Below are positions 18,685-20,815 of a DNA stretch of 20,815 nucleotides, in pieces (the first letter of the stretch is position 1; the number at the start of each line of letters is the position of its first letter). Origin of the DNA: Pelargonium nanum (lineage: Eukaryota; Streptophyta; Magnoliopsida; Geraniales; Geraniaceae); NCBI GenBank assembly GCA_036897485.1, contig JAYMTF010001885.1, forward strand, positions 1 through 20,815. Reading direction: 5' to 3'. Under the pieces are notes generated by a model, which worked only from the letters and a program-made list of their open reading frames with translations, searched no databases and had not been told where the DNA came from. The translations under genes and the position numbers were made by a program.

Positions 18685-19800
18685 TCATTCATATATATGT
18701 ACATGTCATACTGGCTACAAAGCTAAGACAGCTTCTTGCAGATAACTTTACGTTTATCACTAGTAATTACTAATAAAACTATAAAGTGCTCAGTTTGTCA
18801 ACTGATACTCTGTATTAACATGTTTGTATATGTGGTTTGTGTCATTTCCTTCTGTTAGGTTACCACTAGGTGATGTTGTTGTGAGATGAATACAGAGTTT
18901 TTTTTATCAGGTAGGGACATGATGTTTGGGTCATAATTAACGATCTATTTTGAGTGTAGTAGTGACAACATTTGAGAGAAGCAATTACTTGTAACATTAC
19001 TGCTACAAAGCTATATATATACATGTGATATTGGTTATAAAGCTAGGATCCAAAATTGTGCAGCTTCTTGTAGATAACTTTACCTTTTGTAACTAGTGAT
19101 AGTTTGTTATTGACTGGTGCTACTCTGCTGATTCTTTGTTATGGCATTTGTGATTTGTCATATCTCACTGAATCTGTCTTGCATATATTTGTATTGCAAT
19201 ATACATATTTGTGTGTATGGAATGTGTTGTTGCGTTCTGTTCGGTTAACACTAGGTGATGCTGTTGTGATCATATAAACAAAGAGCTTTTCTCCCAGGTA
19301 GCAATCATCTTTTGGTAATAATTTAGCAGGGTAGCAATCTAATTTGAGTGTAGTGACAACATTTCAGAGATAGGATGCATGTAACATTACTGCTAAAATA
19401 CCATTCACATATATACATGCGATATTGGCTACAAAGTTAGGGCACTGATTTGTGCAGCTCAGGTTTTCTCGCATATAACTTTTCGTCAATTAAAGCGGTA
19501 ATTTTATTAACTAATATTACTTTGCAGAGTCTTTCTTAAGTCATTTGTCATGTCTAGTGAACCTGTTTGTACATATATTTGTGTTGGAATACATGTTTGT
19601 ACATATGGAATGTGTCATTGTGTTCTGTTCGGTTAATAATCACTATAAAAGGTGTTGCTGTTATGATCAAATAAACTCAGATTGTTCGGGTAGCAGTCAT
19701 GTTTTGGTTGAAATTTAGCAGGCTAGAGATCAAATTTGATTGCTGTAGTTAGACAACAGTGCAGAGGAAGCATGTGTGATACTCATGCTAGTTATGCTGA
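18685..19800 (+). repeat. Three degenerate tandem copies of a unit of about 390 bp downstream of the zinc-finger gene
   Basis: Copies lie at about 18685-19010, 19011-19405 and 19406-19800. Shared landmarks in order are: an ATATATACATG lead; GGCTACAAAGCTA (18713, 19033, 19427); GCAGCTTCTTG-AGATAACTTT; a CACTAGGTGATG-like block (about 18863, 19249, 19642); GGTAGCA; TTTGAGTGTAGT-GACAACATTT; and GTAACATTACTGCTA, which closes the first two copies. The first copy lacks about 65 bases between its second and fourth landmarks. No open frame runs through the array. It overlaps the probable 3' UTR, so part of it may be transcribed with the gene. Confidence 0.8.
18772..18777 (+). terminator. Candidate poly(A) signal of the zinc-finger gene
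   Basis: AATAAA lies 186 bases after the stop codon. It falls inside the first copy of the downstream tandem repeat, in a stretch that aligns poorly with the later copies. Confidence 0.45.
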
Positions 19801-19924
19801 CCCAGCTTGTTAACCAGTTACTAGAGTTGTATTTATCGCATTAAACTTATAATTAAAATGTGGTCCAGCAGCTTGATTAGTTTAAATAGTATATGAGATT
19901 GCAATTAGGTTGGCCTGTCCTCTG

Positions 19925-20345
19925 GCTCTTGATCTTGAGGCCCAACTTTGGGCTTCATGTTAAGCCTTTGAACATAACTTAATGTGGGCTCTTCTTAGTT
20001 CAGTAGGCTACTTGTAATCTAGGATTTTGATATATATGTATTTCCTATCATCATTGATCTATGCATGTTTTTTTGAGTTTGACATGAAAAGGGTGAGATG
20101 CTCATATATACAGAACTAGCTAGGACAGAATTGTGCAGCTTTCTGTAGAGTATGTGTGTTTTTTTTTTATCTGCAAAACTTTGGAAGTTGCTAAGAAACT
20201 GTAGAGTTTCTTATATATCCAGGTTCTAATTATAAGCAATGATGTTGTCAAGAAACCGTGTTTTGCTAATAACTTAGCAGTTCAAAGATCTTTTGTTAGT
20301 TCTGTAATGATCACAACAGCATTTAGTCACAGTATATGTATGTAT
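19925..20345 (+). pseudogene. Decayed duplicate of the zinc-finger gene's 3' end plus a fourth repeat copy
   Basis: The 27 bases at 19945-19971 match the final nine codons of the gene (18560-18586) at 22 positions with no gap, including the stop TGA. They read T-L-G-F-M-L-S-L-stop against T-L-D-L-R-L-G-L-stop. Similarity continues: TTTGAACATAA follows the stop, and ACTTGTAATCTA recurs (18653 and 20010). A fourth copy of the downstream repeat comes next (CATATATACA, then AGCTAGGACAGAATTGTGCAGC, near 20105-20145). Upstream of about 19925 the match to coding sequence fades. No fingers are present, so this is a 3'-end fragment and not a gene. Confidence 0.7.
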
Positions 20346-20815
20346 ACATCACTCGTATAGCTCTTATACTCAAATCTCGTGTAGTGTTTAGTTGATATGT
20401 TTAATTAATAGAGATTCACATGGCAGTAGCAGTTATATATGCGGCGACTGGAAATGAGGTTTATATAGTACAGTGTGCTTATCCCAAAAGATAACATAAA
20501 ATTTACAATCCTGATCACATTAGCTGTACTGATCAGTGGCATGCATGAAGGAACAAAATGTTGCATATATATTTGATTCATTTGTTTAGTGTTATGGTTT
20601 TGTTTGATTAGAACTGATCAGTGCAATTTGGTTTATTGACATATCTGCAGATTCGTAAGAGCCAAAATTAAGAACTTAATTATAAGTTGCTGCATATATT
20701 TATGTGTATGTATTGACTGTACTGTATATGAGTTATATATGTGACTCTTCGGAGACGCCATAACTCATATGATCTGCAACAAACACGACGTCACAGATTC
20801 TCCGAAATACTATTA
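20346..20815. other. AT-rich end of window, nothing recognised
   Basis: No coding frame, RNA gene or clear repeat is seen. Several ATATAT and TGATCA-type short motifs occur. TTCGGAGA near 20747 and TCTCCGAA near 20799 form a short spaced inverted pair that is probably chance. Confidence 0.3.

Overview
The window is nuclear DNA from a flowering plant, most likely a eudicot. The genes have GT-AG introns in AT-rich, T-rich non-coding DNA, and all four proteins belong to plant families. All four genes lie on the + strand. The species cannot be told from the sequence.

Layout: (1) 1-893 is the 3' end of a U-box/ARM-repeat E3 ubiquitin ligase closest to Arabidopsis PUB15. (2) 2923-7284 is a complete seven-exon DSK2 (ubiquilin) gene. 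Its exons sum to 1710 nt, giving a 569-residue protein with an N-terminal ubiquitin-like domain, STI1-type repeats and a C-terminal UBA domain. (3) 10600-16126 is a conserved plant gene of unknown function (295 residues in three coding exons), preceded by a 5'-UTR intron of about 1.5 kb and holding a 4.5-kb last intron. (4) 17483-18586 is an intronless three-finger C2H2 zinc-finger gene of the ZAT2/ZAT3 (DAZ1/DAZ2) type with EAR repression motifs.

The long last intron of gene 3 acts as a landing site. It holds an old, short LTR element of about 1 kb (two LTRs, primer-binding site and polypurine tract, almost no interior), a 105-bp tandem duplication, and a tRNA-type SINE on the minus strand with boxes A and B, an A-rich tail and a 9-bp target-site duplication.

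The least expected structure lies downstream of the zinc-finger gene. A unit of about 390 bp repeats three times in tandem from the 3' UTR onward. At about 19.93-20.35 kb a fourth block carries a decayed copy of the gene's own 3' end, including the last EAR codons and the stop codon. The 5' flank of the same gene has two matches to the DUO1 MYB binding motif, which fits its DAZ1-like identity.

Genes 1 and 2 both act in the ubiquitin system (a ligase and a shuttle receptor), but nothing in the sequence ties them together functionally. The DSK2 to DAZ1-type neighbourhood matches my recollection of Arabidopsis chromosome 2 (At2g17180 beside At2g17190/At2g17200), which suggests old conserved linkage. 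I found no wholly new system. The novel-looking parts are local duplications, repeats and possible regulatory details.
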